The notes under the pieces are model-generated. The model was not told where the DNA came from. It worked only from the letters and a program-made list of their open reading frames with translations, and did not search any database. Shown piece by piece: positions 1-8,744 of a DNA stretch of 64,000 bases. The position numbers and the translations under genes were made by a program. Positions within the stretch are counted from its first letter, which is position 1. Every line of letters starts with the position of its first letter. Origin of the DNA: Pseudomonas izuensis (GTDB lineage: Bacteria > Pseudomonadota > Gammaproteobacteria > Pseudomonadales > Pseudomonadaceae). Where the stretch lies: the NCBI RefSeq assembly GCF_009861505.1, contig NZ_WTFT01000028.1, forward strand, positions 1 to 64,000. Direction: 5' to 3'.

Positions 1-4
1 TCCG

Positions 5-37
5 AAACCCCTATCTGCGTATGCAGGTAGGGGTTTT
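5..37 (+). terminator. Rho-independent terminator at window start
   Basis: An AAACCCCTA arm pairs with TAGGGGTTT around an inner CTGC/GCAG stem, and the second arm ends in four T. It presumably ends the transcript of a gene lying left of the window. The A-run on the other side means it could also act on the minus strand. Confidence 0.75.
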
Positions 38-234
38 GTCATTCTGGGCTGCCAATAATGCCGCATTAATGACGTTGAACATTCATTTCCCTCTTTCACT
101 ACACCTTCAGATACCCTGCTTTACTTGCTCCACCACTCGGGCAGCATTCTTGTATATTCCATTCAACACGCCACTTTGAAATGCTCTTAAGTCCGTAGCA
201 TGTTGTGACTACCTTCATTTTTTTCGTCACCTCT

Positions 235-266
235 AAAAATCGCAGCCTCTGGTTGCGATTTTTTTA
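235..266 (+). terminator. Hairpin with T-tract just before the LysR gene
   Basis: AAAAATCGCA pairs with TGCGATTTTT across a short loop and is followed by further T. It ends about 20 bases before the ATG of the LysR gene and leaves only the ribosome binding site (GAGGAG) between them. It may end an upstream transcript or attenuate the LysR mRNA. I see no open reading frame or RNA family in 38-234 that would explain an upstream transcript. Confidence 0.6.
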
Positions 267-286
267 TCTGAATCGAGGAGATATCC

Positions 287-1189
287 ATGGACCGCTTCCA
301 GGAAATGCAGGTCTTCGCAGCCGTTGCCCAGGAGCAGGGGTTTTCGGCGGCGGCGCGGCGTTTGGGTATGTCCGCCGCCAGCGCCACACGGGCGGTGGCT
401 GCGCTCGAGAGGCGCATCGGTACTCAGTTGCTGACTCGCACCACACGCAGTGTGCATTTGAGTGAGGCGGGTCAGCGGTATCTCGAAGACTGTCGGAGAA
501 TTCTCGCCGAAGTGCAGGAAGCCGAAGATTCAGCGGCAGGCAGCCATGCCCAACCCCGTGGGCAGCTGACAATTACGGCGCCGGTGTTGTTTGGTGAGTT
601 GTTCGTTACACCGGTGATGGTGAGTTTTCTGACGCAATTCCCGGACGTCACCATCAATGCGTTGCTGGTTGATCGAATCGTCAGTGTGGTCGAGGAGGGG
701 GTTGATGTGGCCGTGCGCATCGGTGAGTTGCCAGACAGCAATCAGCATGCGATTCGGGTGGGGCAAGTGCGCAGGGTGATTGTTGCATCACCGCAGTTTC
801 TGGCGATCCATGGTCGACCAACACATCCGCAAGACCTGGCTCAGGCGCCGATCATTGCGACGTCCTCGATTGGTCAGCAGAGAAGCTGGCCATTTCTTGA
901 CGGTGATGAGCCACTGGGTGTTCGTGCTGAACCGCGCTTGGTGGTGACGGCTAACCAGGCCGCCATCACCGCAGCAGCGCTTGGTCTGGGGTTCACCCGG
1001 GTCTTGTCTTATCAGGTGGCGAGCAAGATCGCGGCCGGCGAGTTGGAAATCATTCTGAGCGAATTCGAAGTGCCGCCACTACCGATCCATGTGGTGTATC
1101 AAGGCGGGAGGAAGGCTGCGGCGCGGGTTCGCAGTTTTGTCGACATCATGGTGAAGGCCCTCAGGGAACATCCGGCCTTGCAGGGCTGA
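287..1189 (+). CDS. LysR-family transcriptional regulator
   Basis: A 300-residue protein of normal LysR length. An N-terminal winged helix-turn-helix (about residues 1-60, FSAAARRLGMSAASATRAVA region) is followed by a periplasmic-binding-like effector domain (about 90-295). The ATG has a good GAGGAG ribosome binding site 7 bases upstream. The effector domain resembles the large subgroup of LysR proteins that act on small oxidoreductase or transferase genes. The next gene, a glutathione transferase on the same strand 130 bases downstream, is a plausible but unproven target. The ligand cannot be inferred. Confidence 0.93.
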   Translation: MDRFQEMQVFAAVAQEQGFSAAARRLGMSAASATRAVAALERRIGTQLLTRTTRSVHLSEAGQRYLEDCRRILAEVQEAEDSAAGSHAQPRGQLTITAPVLFGELFVTPVMVSFLTQFPDVTINALLVDRIVSVVEEGVDVAVRIGELPDSNQHAIRVGQVRRVIVASPQFLAIHGRPTHPQDLAQAPIIATSSIGQQRSWPFLDGDEPLGVRAEPRLVVTANQAAITAAALGLGFTRVLSYQVASKIAAGELEIILSEFEVPPLPIHVVYQGGRKAAARVRSFVDIMVKALREHPALQG

Positions 1190-1319
1190 CCGGTTATTTC
1201 ACTGGTTGAAATAATGGATTGCGTTTGCTGGTTATTCAGTTGTTTTCGAGACTGGTAGAAGATGGTGGCCATCGGTGCTGATCGCTCCCGAACAGCGCCA
1301 CTCACCCGCGGAGTCGACC

Positions 1320-1946
1320 ATGCAGGCCATTAAACTCTACAACTTCCCACGTTCCGGCCACGCTCACCGCGTGGAACTGATGCTCTCGCTGCTGCGACTG
1401 CCAACCGAGCTGATCTTCGTCGACCTCGCCAAGGGCGAGCATAAAAAACAGGAATTCCTGGCGCTGAATGCTTTTGGTCAGGTGCCGGTGTTGGATGATC
1501 AAGGCGTGGTGTTGGCTGATTCCAATGCGATCCTGGTGTATCTGGCACAAAAATATGGCAACGGGCGCTGGCTGCCGGCCGATCCGGTTGGCGCGGCGAA
1601 GGTGCAACGCTGGTTATCCGTCGCCGCGGGTCCCATCGCATTCGGTCCCGCCCGGGCAAGGCTGATCACGGTATTTGGTGCGCCTTACAACGCCGAAGAA
1701 GTAATTGCTTACGCCCATACCGTGCTCAAGGTGATCGACAAGGAGTTGGCCAAGGCGCCTTACCTCGTCGGTAACGAACCAACCATCGCCGACGTCTCCG
1801 CTTACAGCTACATCGCTCATGCGCCTGAAGGCAATGTATCACTGGACGACTACGCCAACATTCGCGCCTGGCTGGCCCGAGTCGAGGCGTTGCCCGGATT
1901 TGTCGGCATGCCACGCACCGTAGCGGGCCTGCAGAAAACTGCCTGA
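1320..1946 (+). CDS. Glutathione S-transferase family protein
   Basis: A 208-residue cytosolic GST. The thioredoxin-like N-terminal domain (residues 1-78) carries the typical YNFPRSGHAHRVELML start with Ser at the expected catalytic position, then the cis-Pro GQVPVLDD motif and ADSNAILVYLA, which binds the gamma-glutamyl group. The all-helical C-terminal domain has the N-capping signature TIADVSAYSYI. An in-frame start 45 bases upstream exists, but the ATG at 1320 gives the family's usual N-terminus. Probably detoxifies electrophiles with glutathione. The substrate is unknown. Confidence 0.92.
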   Translation: MQAIKLYNFPRSGHAHRVELMLSLLRLPTELIFVDLAKGEHKKQEFLALNAFGQVPVLDDQGVVLADSNAILVYLAQKYGNGRWLPADPVGAAKVQRWLSVAAGPIAFGPARARLITVFGAPYNAEEVIAYAHTVLKVIDKELAKAPYLVGNEPTIADVSAYSYIAHAPEGNVSLDDYANIRAWLARVEALPGFVGMPRTVAGLQKTA

Positions 1947-2009
1947 TACTTGTGGCCCGGCTTTTCCGGGCCTTTCACGCTGCGCCATCGGTGCAGGGGA
2001 GAAGCCGTA

Positions 2010-4040
2010 ATGGATCGTTCACCGTGGCATGCCGGCGAGAAACAGTTGCAGACTCATGTAGGCGTTCACGAGCGAATGGAGGTGCTGGGTCGTAGGGTCA
2101 TTCGCAGCGAGATGCCGGACCAGCATCGCACTTTCTATCAGCAACTGCCGTTCATGTTGTTTGGGGCGGTCGATGCGAACGGTCATCCTTGGGCCAGTGT
2201 GCTGGAAGGTGAGCCGGGCTTCGCGCACTCGCCCGAACCGGGGCTATTGCAATTCAACAGCCTGCCAGCTGCCGATGATCCGGCGCAATTGAGCGATGGA
2301 GCGGCGATTGGTCTGCTGGGGATAGAACTGCACACCCGGCGTCGTAACCGGATCAATGGGCGGATTGGTGGCCTGTCGGCCAGCGGGTTCGCTGTGACGG
2401 TGGAGCAGTCTTACGGTAATTGCCCTCAGTACATTCAATTGCGCCAGTTTCGCACGGTGCCACTGGCGGACCCGGCGATGCGCATCGCCCAACATCTCAC
2501 CGAGCTGGATGACGCCGCCAAAGCCGTGATCGCCGAGGCAGACACCTTCTTTGTCGCCAGTTATGTGGATGTCGAGGGCGAACGGTCGGTGGATGTTTCC
2601 CATCGTGGTGGACAGGCCGGTTTTGTCCAGGTGGAAGGGAATCGGCTGACCATTCCGGATTTTGCCGGCAACCTTTTTTTCAATACGCTGGGCAACCTGC
2701 TGGTCAATCCAAGGGCGGGTTTGTTGTTTATCGATTTCAATTCGGGTGACCTGCTACAACTGAGCGGCCACACCGAAATCATCCTTGAAGGGCCGCAGGT
2801 CGACGCATTTCAAGGTGCTGAACGCCTTTGGATGTTCCACGTGGAACACGTAGTGCGTCGTCCTGCTGCTCTTGCGCTGCGTTGGCGATTCGATGGTGTC
2901 TCACCCACCAGCTTGCTGACCGGCACCTGGCCGCAAGCCAACGCCCGTTTGCAGGCAAAGGCGCTGGGTGATCAGTGGCGGCCGCTGCGGGTGGCGCGGA
3001 TCGAGGCGGAAAGCCGCAACATTCGCTCGATTTATCTGGAGCCTGCTGACGGCGCCGGTTTGCCCTTGTTTCAGGCCGGACAGCATTTGCCGCTGCGCTT
3101 CAACATTCACGGCGAGGTGCACATCCGCACGTACAGCTTGTCGAGCGCGCCGTCCGACGATTTTTTTCGCATCAGTGTGAAGCGTGACGGGCGAGTGTCT
3201 TCGCACCTGCATGAGCAGATTCGTGTCGGAGATCTGTTGGAAGCGCGCGCACCCCAAGGGCATTTCACCGTGGCGCCCAATGAGCGTCGGCCGCTGGTGC
3301 TGTTGGCCGCTGGCGTCGGCATCACGCCGCTGCTGTCGATGTTGCGTGAGGTGGTTTATCAAGGATTGCGCACACGCCGTATCCGGCCGACCTTGTTCTT
3401 GCAAAGTTCGCGCACGTTGGCTGATCAAGTCTTTCGTCCCGAGTTGAATCGTTTACTCGACGATGTCGGGGACGCGGTCAGGGTGGTACGCCTGCTCAGC
3501 CAACCGGAGCCGGAGGCGCGGGAAGGGGAGGACTTTGATTTGACCGGGCGGATCGATGTGGAACTGCTCAAAAACCTGATTGAGGCCGAGGACTACGATC
3601 AGCTGGATTTTGTCCTCTGCGGTCCGGGCAGTTTTACTCAAGCGCTGTACGACAGCCTGCGAGAGCTGGATATTCGTGATGCACGGATTCACGCCGAAAC
3701 CTTCGGCCCATCAACGTTGCGTCGTAGTCCCGACCCGGACGCAGTGGTCATGGAGCAACCACCGGCCGCGACCACCTCAGTGCCGGTTGTGTTCGAGCGT
3801 TCGGCCAAAGAGGCGCGTTGGCAACCCGATGGAGGCACTCTGCTGGAGCTGGCGGAAAGCCGTGGCCTGCACCCCGAATTCAGTTGCCGCGGCGGTTCCT
3901 GCGGGACCTGCAAAACGCGTCTTATCAGCGGCCAGGTGAATTATCCACAGCCACCCGCGGAGGTACCGGACGAAGGACATATACTGATTTGCTGTGCGAT
4001 TCCGGCTCAGGGAGCGCAGCCTTTGGTGCTGGATTTGTAG
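2010..4040 (+). CDS. PNPOx-like / FNR-type flavin reductase / 2Fe-2S ferredoxin fusion protein
   Basis: A 676-residue three-part redox protein. Residues about 30-300 form a pyridoxamine-phosphate-oxidase-like split barrel (FMN binding is likely by family). Residues about 325-575 are a ferredoxin-NADP reductase-type module with the FAD motif RTYSLSSAP and the NAD(P) motif LLAAGVGITPLLSML. The C-terminus is a plant-type 2Fe-2S domain with CRGGSCGTCKTRL and a final CC pair. Electrons would pass from NAD(P)H through FAD to the iron-sulfur centre and possibly to the barrel. The start at 2010 is chosen for its GGGGAGA ribosome binding site; an in-frame codon at 1950 lies only 3 bases after the GST stop. 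The physiological acceptor is unknown. Confidence 0.88.
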   Translation: MDRSPWHAGEKQLQTHVGVHERMEVLGRRVIRSEMPDQHRTFYQQLPFMLFGAVDANGHPWASVLEGEPGFAHSPEPGLLQFNSLPAADDPAQLSDGAAIGLLGIELHTRRRNRINGRIGGLSASGFAVTVEQSYGNCPQYIQLRQFRTVPLADPAMRIAQHLTELDDAAKAVIAEADTFFVASYVDVEGERSVDVSHRGGQAGFVQVEGNRLTIPDFAGNLFFNTLGNLLVNPRAGLLFIDFNSGDLLQLSGHTEIILEGPQVDAFQGAERLWMFHVEHVVRRPAALALRWRFDGVSPTSLLTGTWPQANARLQAKALGDQWRPLRVARIEAESRNIRSIYLEPADGAGLPLFQAGQHLPLRFNIHGEVHIRTYSLSSAPSDDFFRISVKRDGRVSSHLHEQIRVGDLLEARAPQGHFTVAPNERRPLVLLAAGVGITPLLSMLREVVYQGLRTRRIRPTLFLQSSRTLADQVFRPELNRLLDDVGDAVRVVRLLSQPEPEAREGEDFDLTGRIDVELLKNLIEAEDYDQLDFVLCGPGSFTQALYDSLRELDIRDARIHAETFGPSTLRRSPDPDAVVMEQPPAATTSVPVVFERSAKEARWQPDGGTLLELAESRGLHPEFSCRGGSCGTCKTRLISGQVNYPQPPAEVPDEGHILICCAIPAQGAQPLVLDL

Positions 4041-4089
4041 CAACCTTCGGCAACTGCTGGGCGGAACCGGTTTTACCTCAAGGAGCTTT

Positions 4090-5286
4090 ATGTATTTGTT
4101 CGTGCGTCTGTCGGCGTTGTTTATTGCTTTGGCGTTCCTTAATGGCTGCGGACGACAGGACGCGCCGCCACTCGACCAGCAATTCTACGTCTGGCAACGG
4201 CAATGGACGCCGGCCCATGAAGCGGCCCTGAAAGACAGTCGCGCCGACTTTTCCACTCTGCGCGTGTTGGCGTTGCAGGCCTTTCCCCAGGCAGGCTGGA
4301 GTCGTGCGCGGATTGATCCGGTGCTGCTCAAGGCGGACGGTCGGCCACTGATTGCAGTCATTCGCCTCGATGGCCAGCTCAAGGCGCTGAATCAAGACGA
4401 CGTCACAACTCAGATTACGCAGGTGATCAGCGAGTGGCAGGCACAAGGGCTGACGCTTGCCGGCGTTGAAATCGACCACGACGCCGGTAACGCTCGGCTA
4501 CCGGCCTATCGCGAATTTCTGGCGCACTTGCGCGCGGCTCTACCGGTTTCTGTGGCGCTGAGCATCACCGCATTGCCGGCCTGGCTCGACAGTCCCGAAT
4601 TACCAGCATTGTTATCCACAGTCGACAGCAGCGTGTTGCAGGTTCACGCGGTGAGCGATCCCCATCGTGGCCTGTTTGATCCGGATCTGGCGCGGCAGTG
4701 GGCAAAGTCCTGGAGTCGCATCACCCCTAAACCCTTCTATCTGGCACTGCCTGCTTATGGTGTGGCGCTGTTGCCGAGCACCAGCGGTGCGCCAATCGTC
4801 GAGAGCGAACTCCGCATCGAACGGGGTGGCGAGCGCCGCGAATTGCGGGCCGATCCGCAGCAATTGAGTCAGCTCGCCGCCCAATTACGTGCTGATCGGC
4901 CAACGCATCTGGCCGGCCTGATCTGGTTTCGCCTGCCGCTCGCCAATGACCGTCGAGCCTGGAGCCTGACCACCCTGCGCGCCGTAGCGCGTGGTGATGC
5001 CCTCGACAGTCGGCTGGCACTGAACCTCTCGGCACAACAAGGCCTCTATGACATCGGCATCCGTAACGAGGGTAACCTCGACAGCGCTTGGCCCGAGCGT
5101 TTGACGCTGGCGGTGCAAGGCTGCGAGGGGGCCGATGCGCTGGCCGGGTATGCATTGCAACAAACCCCGGATCTGCTTACCTTCACCCGCCTGCGTGAAG
5201 GTCGGATAGCGGCCGGTGGGCAGCGTGCCATCGGTTGGGCACGCTGCGCAAAAATTGATCAAGGAGAGTCGAATGTTCACCCGTAA
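4090..5286 (+). CDS. DUF3142-family lipoprotein
   Basis: A 398-residue protein with a lipoprotein signal peptide: a hydrophobic run after MYLFVR and a lipobox LNGC at about residues 18-21. The mature part matches my memory of DUF3142, with a conserved YVWQRQW start, a GVEIDHDAGNARL segment and LSITALPAWL, which together suggest a TIM-barrel-like, glycosidase-related fold. No enzymatic activity is established. Its 3' end overlaps the next gene by 14 bases, so the two are probably co-translated. The start is set at 4090, preceded by AAGGAGC, because it gives the signal peptide. Confidence 0.82.
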   Translation: MYLFVRLSALFIALAFLNGCGRQDAPPLDQQFYVWQRQWTPAHEAALKDSRADFSTLRVLALQAFPQAGWSRARIDPVLLKADGRPLIAVIRLDGQLKALNQDDVTTQITQVISEWQAQGLTLAGVEIDHDAGNARLPAYREFLAHLRAALPVSVALSITALPAWLDSPELPALLSTVDSSVLQVHAVSDPHRGLFDPDLARQWAKSWSRITPKPFYLALPAYGVALLPSTSGAPIVESELRIERGGERRELRADPQQLSQLAAQLRADRPTHLAGLIWFRLPLANDRRAWSLTTLRAVARGDALDSRLALNLSAQQGLYDIGIRNEGNLDSAWPERLTLAVQGCEGADALAGYALQQTPDLLTFTRLREGRIAAGGQRAIGWARCAKIDQGESNVHP

Positions 5287-7390
5287 CTGGCCGCGCCATC
5301 TGCTGTGCCTCAGCCTCAGTCTGCCGCTGGGTTCAGCATTGGCGTGCGGGCCCGACTTTCCAGCGCGCCTGCTGGACAACCGCGGCCAGTCGCTGGCGGA
5401 GCTGCCGGAGGGCAGTTTCCGGTTTGAGATCAATCGACTTGGGCACACGATCGCGGGCCTGAAGAACATCAGCGAAGTCGCCTATGGTCTGGACGCCACC
5501 GACTATGCAGAGCAACGCAGTCAGGCCGAGCAATCCGGTTTGACCGCCGAGCAGCAAGCGATGGTGAAACAACTGCGTGGCCTGACCGACGCCCGTCAGG
5601 TGGAAGCGCAAGGCGCGAGTCTGCCCGCCGAGCTCAGGTTATATGTGGCCGGAGCGGTGGCGTTTGCTGCCAATGATCATGGTTTGGCGGCAGAGTACTT
5701 CCAGAAGGTACTGGCGCTTCCAGCTGATCAACGGGCGTTGCGCAGCACCTGGGCGGCGTATTCGTTGGGCCGGGCGTTGTTCGCCATGAGCTCGGAAGCG
5801 GACGCGGGTCCCGACCTGCTGGCACGGTCCGCAAAGGCGTTCGAGCAAACCCGGCAACTGAGCATCGACGGTTTCAGTGACCCGCTGGAACTGGGCGTCG
5901 CCAGCCTCGGTGAAGAGGCCAGGGTGGCGCGCACCGCTGGCGACTGGAACAGCGCCATTGAACTCTACGCCACGCAAAACCGTCACGGTTCGACGGTGGG
6001 CTACAGCTCATTGAAGTTGTTGATGGCCGAGCTGGCGTCGATGCCCGAGGCGCAACTGGCTGAAAGGCTCAAGAGTCAGCCGGTACAGCAACTGGTCACT
6101 GCGTCGTTGATCAGTCGACTGGGCTGGTCATTCGGTGATCAACCATCGCACGAAGGAAAATTGATCAAGCTCCTGCAAAGCAGCACCCGGGGCAGTCTCG
6201 ACAATGCCGATCGGCTGGCCGCGGTGAATTATCAACAGGGCGATTACACCAGCGCCAAGGCTTTTCTCGAACACGCCGGTGAGAGTGGCCTGGCTTGGTG
6301 GCTACGGGCCAAACTGGCGGTGCGTGAGGGCGACAAAAACGGGGCGGCTGCGGCGTACGCAAAAGCGGCACAGGCCTTCCCGCGGGATGAGTCCTGGGGT
6401 GAGCGACGGACGTCGGGCTGGGCTTTCGAATCCTTGCAACCCAAGTGTCGGGTTGAAGGCGAAAGCGCGATTCTGGCCCTGCAACGTGGGGATTACCTGC
6501 AAGCGTTCGATCAGCTTTATCGCAGCAATGACATTTACTGGCTCGACGCCGCGACGATCGCCGAGCGTGTGCTGACCGTCGATGAACTCAAGCATTACGT
6601 CGACACCCAGGTGCCGGCACCGCCACCGCTGACTCAGCAGGATCGCGAAAACTACGTACCGCTGCCGGTGGCGGCGAAACTGCGCAATTTGCTTGGGCGG
6701 CGTTTGTTGCGCGAAGGGCACTATGAAGAGGCGTCGGCGTATTTCGATAACGACGGCTTGCGCAACAAAGCCAGGTTGTATGGCCAGCAACGTGTGACGG
6801 CCGATTCGGCATGGTGGCCGACGCGTCGCGCTGCTGCACTGTTCAATGCCGCCTGGACGGCGCGCGAGTGGGGAATGGATATTCTCGGCTACGAAATGGC
6901 CCCGGATTACGCCACGTTCGGCGGCAACTTCAGCCTTGAGGAGACTGAGCTGAAGGTCGGTCCGCTGGTGGCCGAGGACGAGGTGACGCGTCAGCAGGCC
7001 AGCGCCGCCCAACCCGATCAACGTTACCACTACCGGTTTGTCGCCACGGCATTGGCCGGTCGCGCCGCCGATAACTTGCCCCACACCAGCCAGGCGTTTG
7101 CCGCCGTGCTGTGCGAAGCGGCCGGGTGGAACAGCAGCCTGGAAGAACAAAGTGCGCTTTATCAGCGCTACATCAAGGAAGGCCCATTTGTACCGTGGGC
7201 GGCGGATTTCGGTCATCAGTGCCCGTATCCCGACTTCCAGAACGCCGACAAGCGCTACGTCACTCAGGTAACTGACGCGGCTCGCTCAGCGCTGCGGCCA
7301 TACAGGACAGCGTTGCAATGGGTCAGTGTGCTGGCTGTAACCGCAGCGACGCTGATGCTGATCATTCGTCGCCGCCGCAAGGTTCAGTGA
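5273..7390 (+). CDS. Conserved exported or membrane-anchored protein of unknown function
   Basis: A 705-residue protein. It begins with a signal peptide ending near SALAC, so it is either exported or a lipoprotein with a poor lipobox. It ends with a hydrophobic helix (about residues 683-700) followed by RRRRK, which predicts a C-terminal membrane anchor with the bulk in the periplasm. The middle is helical and rich in Ala/Leu with TPR- or Sel1-like spacing (ALAAYAKAAQAF style repeats). The start codon lies inside the end of the DUF3142 gene with an AAGGAGAG ribosome binding site. I do not recognise a named family. The tight pairing suggests the two proteins act together in the envelope. Confidence 0.8.
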   Translation: MFTRNWPRHLLCLSLSLPLGSALACGPDFPARLLDNRGQSLAELPEGSFRFEINRLGHTIAGLKNISEVAYGLDATDYAEQRSQAEQSGLTAEQQAMVKQLRGLTDARQVEAQGASLPAELRLYVAGAVAFAANDHGLAAEYFQKVLALPADQRALRSTWAAYSLGRALFAMSSEADAGPDLLARSAKAFEQTRQLSIDGFSDPLELGVASLGEEARVARTAGDWNSAIELYATQNRHGSTVGYSSLKLLMAELASMPEAQLAERLKSQPVQQLVTASLISRLGWSFGDQPSHEGKLIKLLQSSTRGSLDNADRLAAVNYQQGDYTSAKAFLEHAGESGLAWWLRAKLAVREGDKNGAAAAYAKAAQAFPRDESWGERRTSGWAFESLQPKCRVEGESAILALQRGDYLQAFDQLYRSNDIYWLDAATIAERVLTVDELKHYVDTQVPAPPPLTQQDRENYVPLPVAAKLRNLLGRRLLREGHYEEASAYFDNDGLRNKARLYGQQRVTADSAWWPTRRAAALFNAAWTAREWGMDILGYEMAPDYATFGGNFSLEETELKVGPLVAEDEVTRQQASAAQPDQRYHYRFVATALAGRAADNLPHTSQAFAAVLCEAAGWNSSLEEQSALYQRYIKEGPFVPWAADFGHQCPYPDFQNADKRYVTQVTDAARSALRPYRTALQWVSVLAVTAATLMLIIRRRRKVQ

Positions 7391-7393
7391 GGT

Positions 7394-8023
7394 TCAAGCC
7401 TGTTGAACAAAGGTCAGCCGCACGGCGAAACCGATCAACAGGCTGCCGAACAACCATTGCTGCAGACGTTGGGCAGATGGACTGCGTTGCAACCATCGAC
7501 CCAATGCGGCCCCGGCCAGGGCGTAAGCACTGTCGAACAGCAGACCGACGGCCACCAGCACCACACCTAGAGTGGCGAATTGCGTGAGCACCGGGCCTGC
7601 GTGCGGGTCAATGAACTGCGGCAGCAGTACCGAGCAGAACAACAGGGCTTTGGGGTTGAGCAGGTTAGTCAGCAAACCGCGCTGGATCGCTTGCTGATAA
7701 CGAGGCTTCTCGCCGGTTGCATTCGAACTGTTCAGGCTTGGCAGCAGGGTCGTGCGCAAGCACTGAATGCCGATCCACAACAGGTACGCGGCGCCGACCA
7801 GACGCACCACTTCGAAGGTCCAGGGCGCAGCCTTGAACAGTGCCGCCAACCCCAACGCCGCCAGTGCCACATGGCAACCCCGGGCAATAGCCAACCCTAC
7901 GGCTGTGGCCAGTGCCGCGCCTTTGCCCTGGCGGGCGCCAGTCTGCAATAGCAGAATCATGTCGGGACCCGGCAACAGGTAAACCACCGCCAGCGCCATG
8001 AAAAACAGCCAGAGTCCCGCCAT
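7394..8023 (-). CDS. LysE-family amino acid exporter
   Basis: A 209-residue inner-membrane protein with about six hydrophobic helices. It shows the LysE/RhtB hallmark LLPGPDMILLLQTG near the N-terminus, then a GCHVALAALGLAAL helix and an NLLNPKALLF segment. It exports amino acids or related metabolites by proton exchange. It is divergently transcribed from an Lrp/AsnC regulator 145 bases away, the classic arrangement for a regulator that senses the exported amino acid. The start at 8023 is chosen for the GGGGTG ribosome binding site; 8035 is an in-frame alternative. Confidence 0.9.
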   Translation of the reverse strand: MAGLWLFFMALAVVYLLPGPDMILLLQTGARQGKGAALATAVGLAIARGCHVALAALGLAALFKAAPWTFEVVRLVGAAYLLWIGIQCLRTTLLPSLNSSNATGEKPRYQQAIQRGLLTNLLNPKALLFCSVLLPQFIDPHAGPVLTQFATLGVVLVAVGLLFDSAYALAGAALGRWLQRSPSAQRLQQWLFGSLLIGFAVRLTFVQQA

Positions 8024-8168
8024 GTTGCACCCCATTCGTTGTCGATTCGGTACGGCCAGTCTAGGGCGAAGGGGCAGGGCAGGTGCTTGCGTAGTTTGCT
8101 TCTAAAACGGGCTGTCTTGGCATAACCTGCCATTAAACGACCGTTGAACTCTCTGGATCTGCCAAATC

Positions 8169-8642
8169 ATGAAACTTGATGCCTACGACCGCAAGATTCT
8201 CGCCGCGCTGCAACGGGACGGTCGCCTGAGCAACGTGCAATTGGCTGACGAGATCGGCTTGTCTGCGTCGCCGTGCTTGCGGCGGGTGCGGATGCTCGAA
8301 GAGGCCGGGGTCATTCGTGGCTATCAAGCCAATCTGGATCGCGATGAAGTCGGACTTGGGTTGACCGTGTTCGTCGGAGTAAAGGTCGAGCGCCATAACG
8401 ATGAACAGGCCGAAGCTTTTCGCCGGGCCGTGACGGCGTTGCCCGAAGTGATTTCGGCGTTTCTGGTGTCAGGGGAATCCGACTTTCTGTTGCAGGTGGT
8501 GGTGCCGGACTTGCGCGGATATGACCGGTTTCTCACGGGGAGTTTGCTCAAGTTGCCGGGCGTGAGCGATATCCGCAGCAACTTTGCTATTCATACGGTG
8601 AAGGCGCCAGGAGCGTTGCCGCTTGAGCATTTGCCGCTTTAG
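8169..8642 (+). CDS. Lrp/AsnC-family transcriptional regulator
   Basis: A 157-residue protein: an N-terminal helix-turn-helix (residues about 4-50, RKILAALQRDGRLSNVQLAD onward) and a C-terminal RAM/AsnC ligand domain (about 65-145), including the usual GESDFLLQVVVPDL strand. Members of this family bind amino acids as octamers and activate or repress nearby transporter genes. The divergent LysE exporter is the likely target. The ribosome binding site is weak. Confidence 0.92.
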   Translation: MKLDAYDRKILAALQRDGRLSNVQLADEIGLSASPCLRRVRMLEEAGVIRGYQANLDRDEVGLGLTVFVGVKVERHNDEQAEAFRRAVTALPEVISAFLVSGESDFLLQVVVPDLRGYDRFLTGSLLKLPGVSDIRSNFAIHTVKAPGALPLEHLPL

Positions 8643-8651
8643 ACCGAGTCG

Positions 8652-8726
8652 ACTGCATGGCGAGCAGGTTCGCTCCCACAGGGAATCATTGAGCCACTGT
8701 GGGAGCGAGCCTGCTGGCGATGCAGT
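8652..8726. repeat. REP-like inverted repeat pair
   Basis: Two facing copies of the Pseudomonas intergenic element: GGCGAGCAGG..CGCTCCCACAG, then CTGTGGGAGCGAGCCTGCTGGCG. They lie between two convergent stop codons (8642 and 8745), where the transcript could fold into a long hairpin. Confidence 0.8.
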
Positions 8727-8744
8727 CACTACACATCTTCAGCC

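Noticed and set aside
3941..3949. Isolated TTATCCACA sequences (also at 4612 and 24998)
   Set aside because: Single DnaA-box-like matches inside coding genes, without neighbouring boxes; unlike the cluster at 45648 they need no special explanation.
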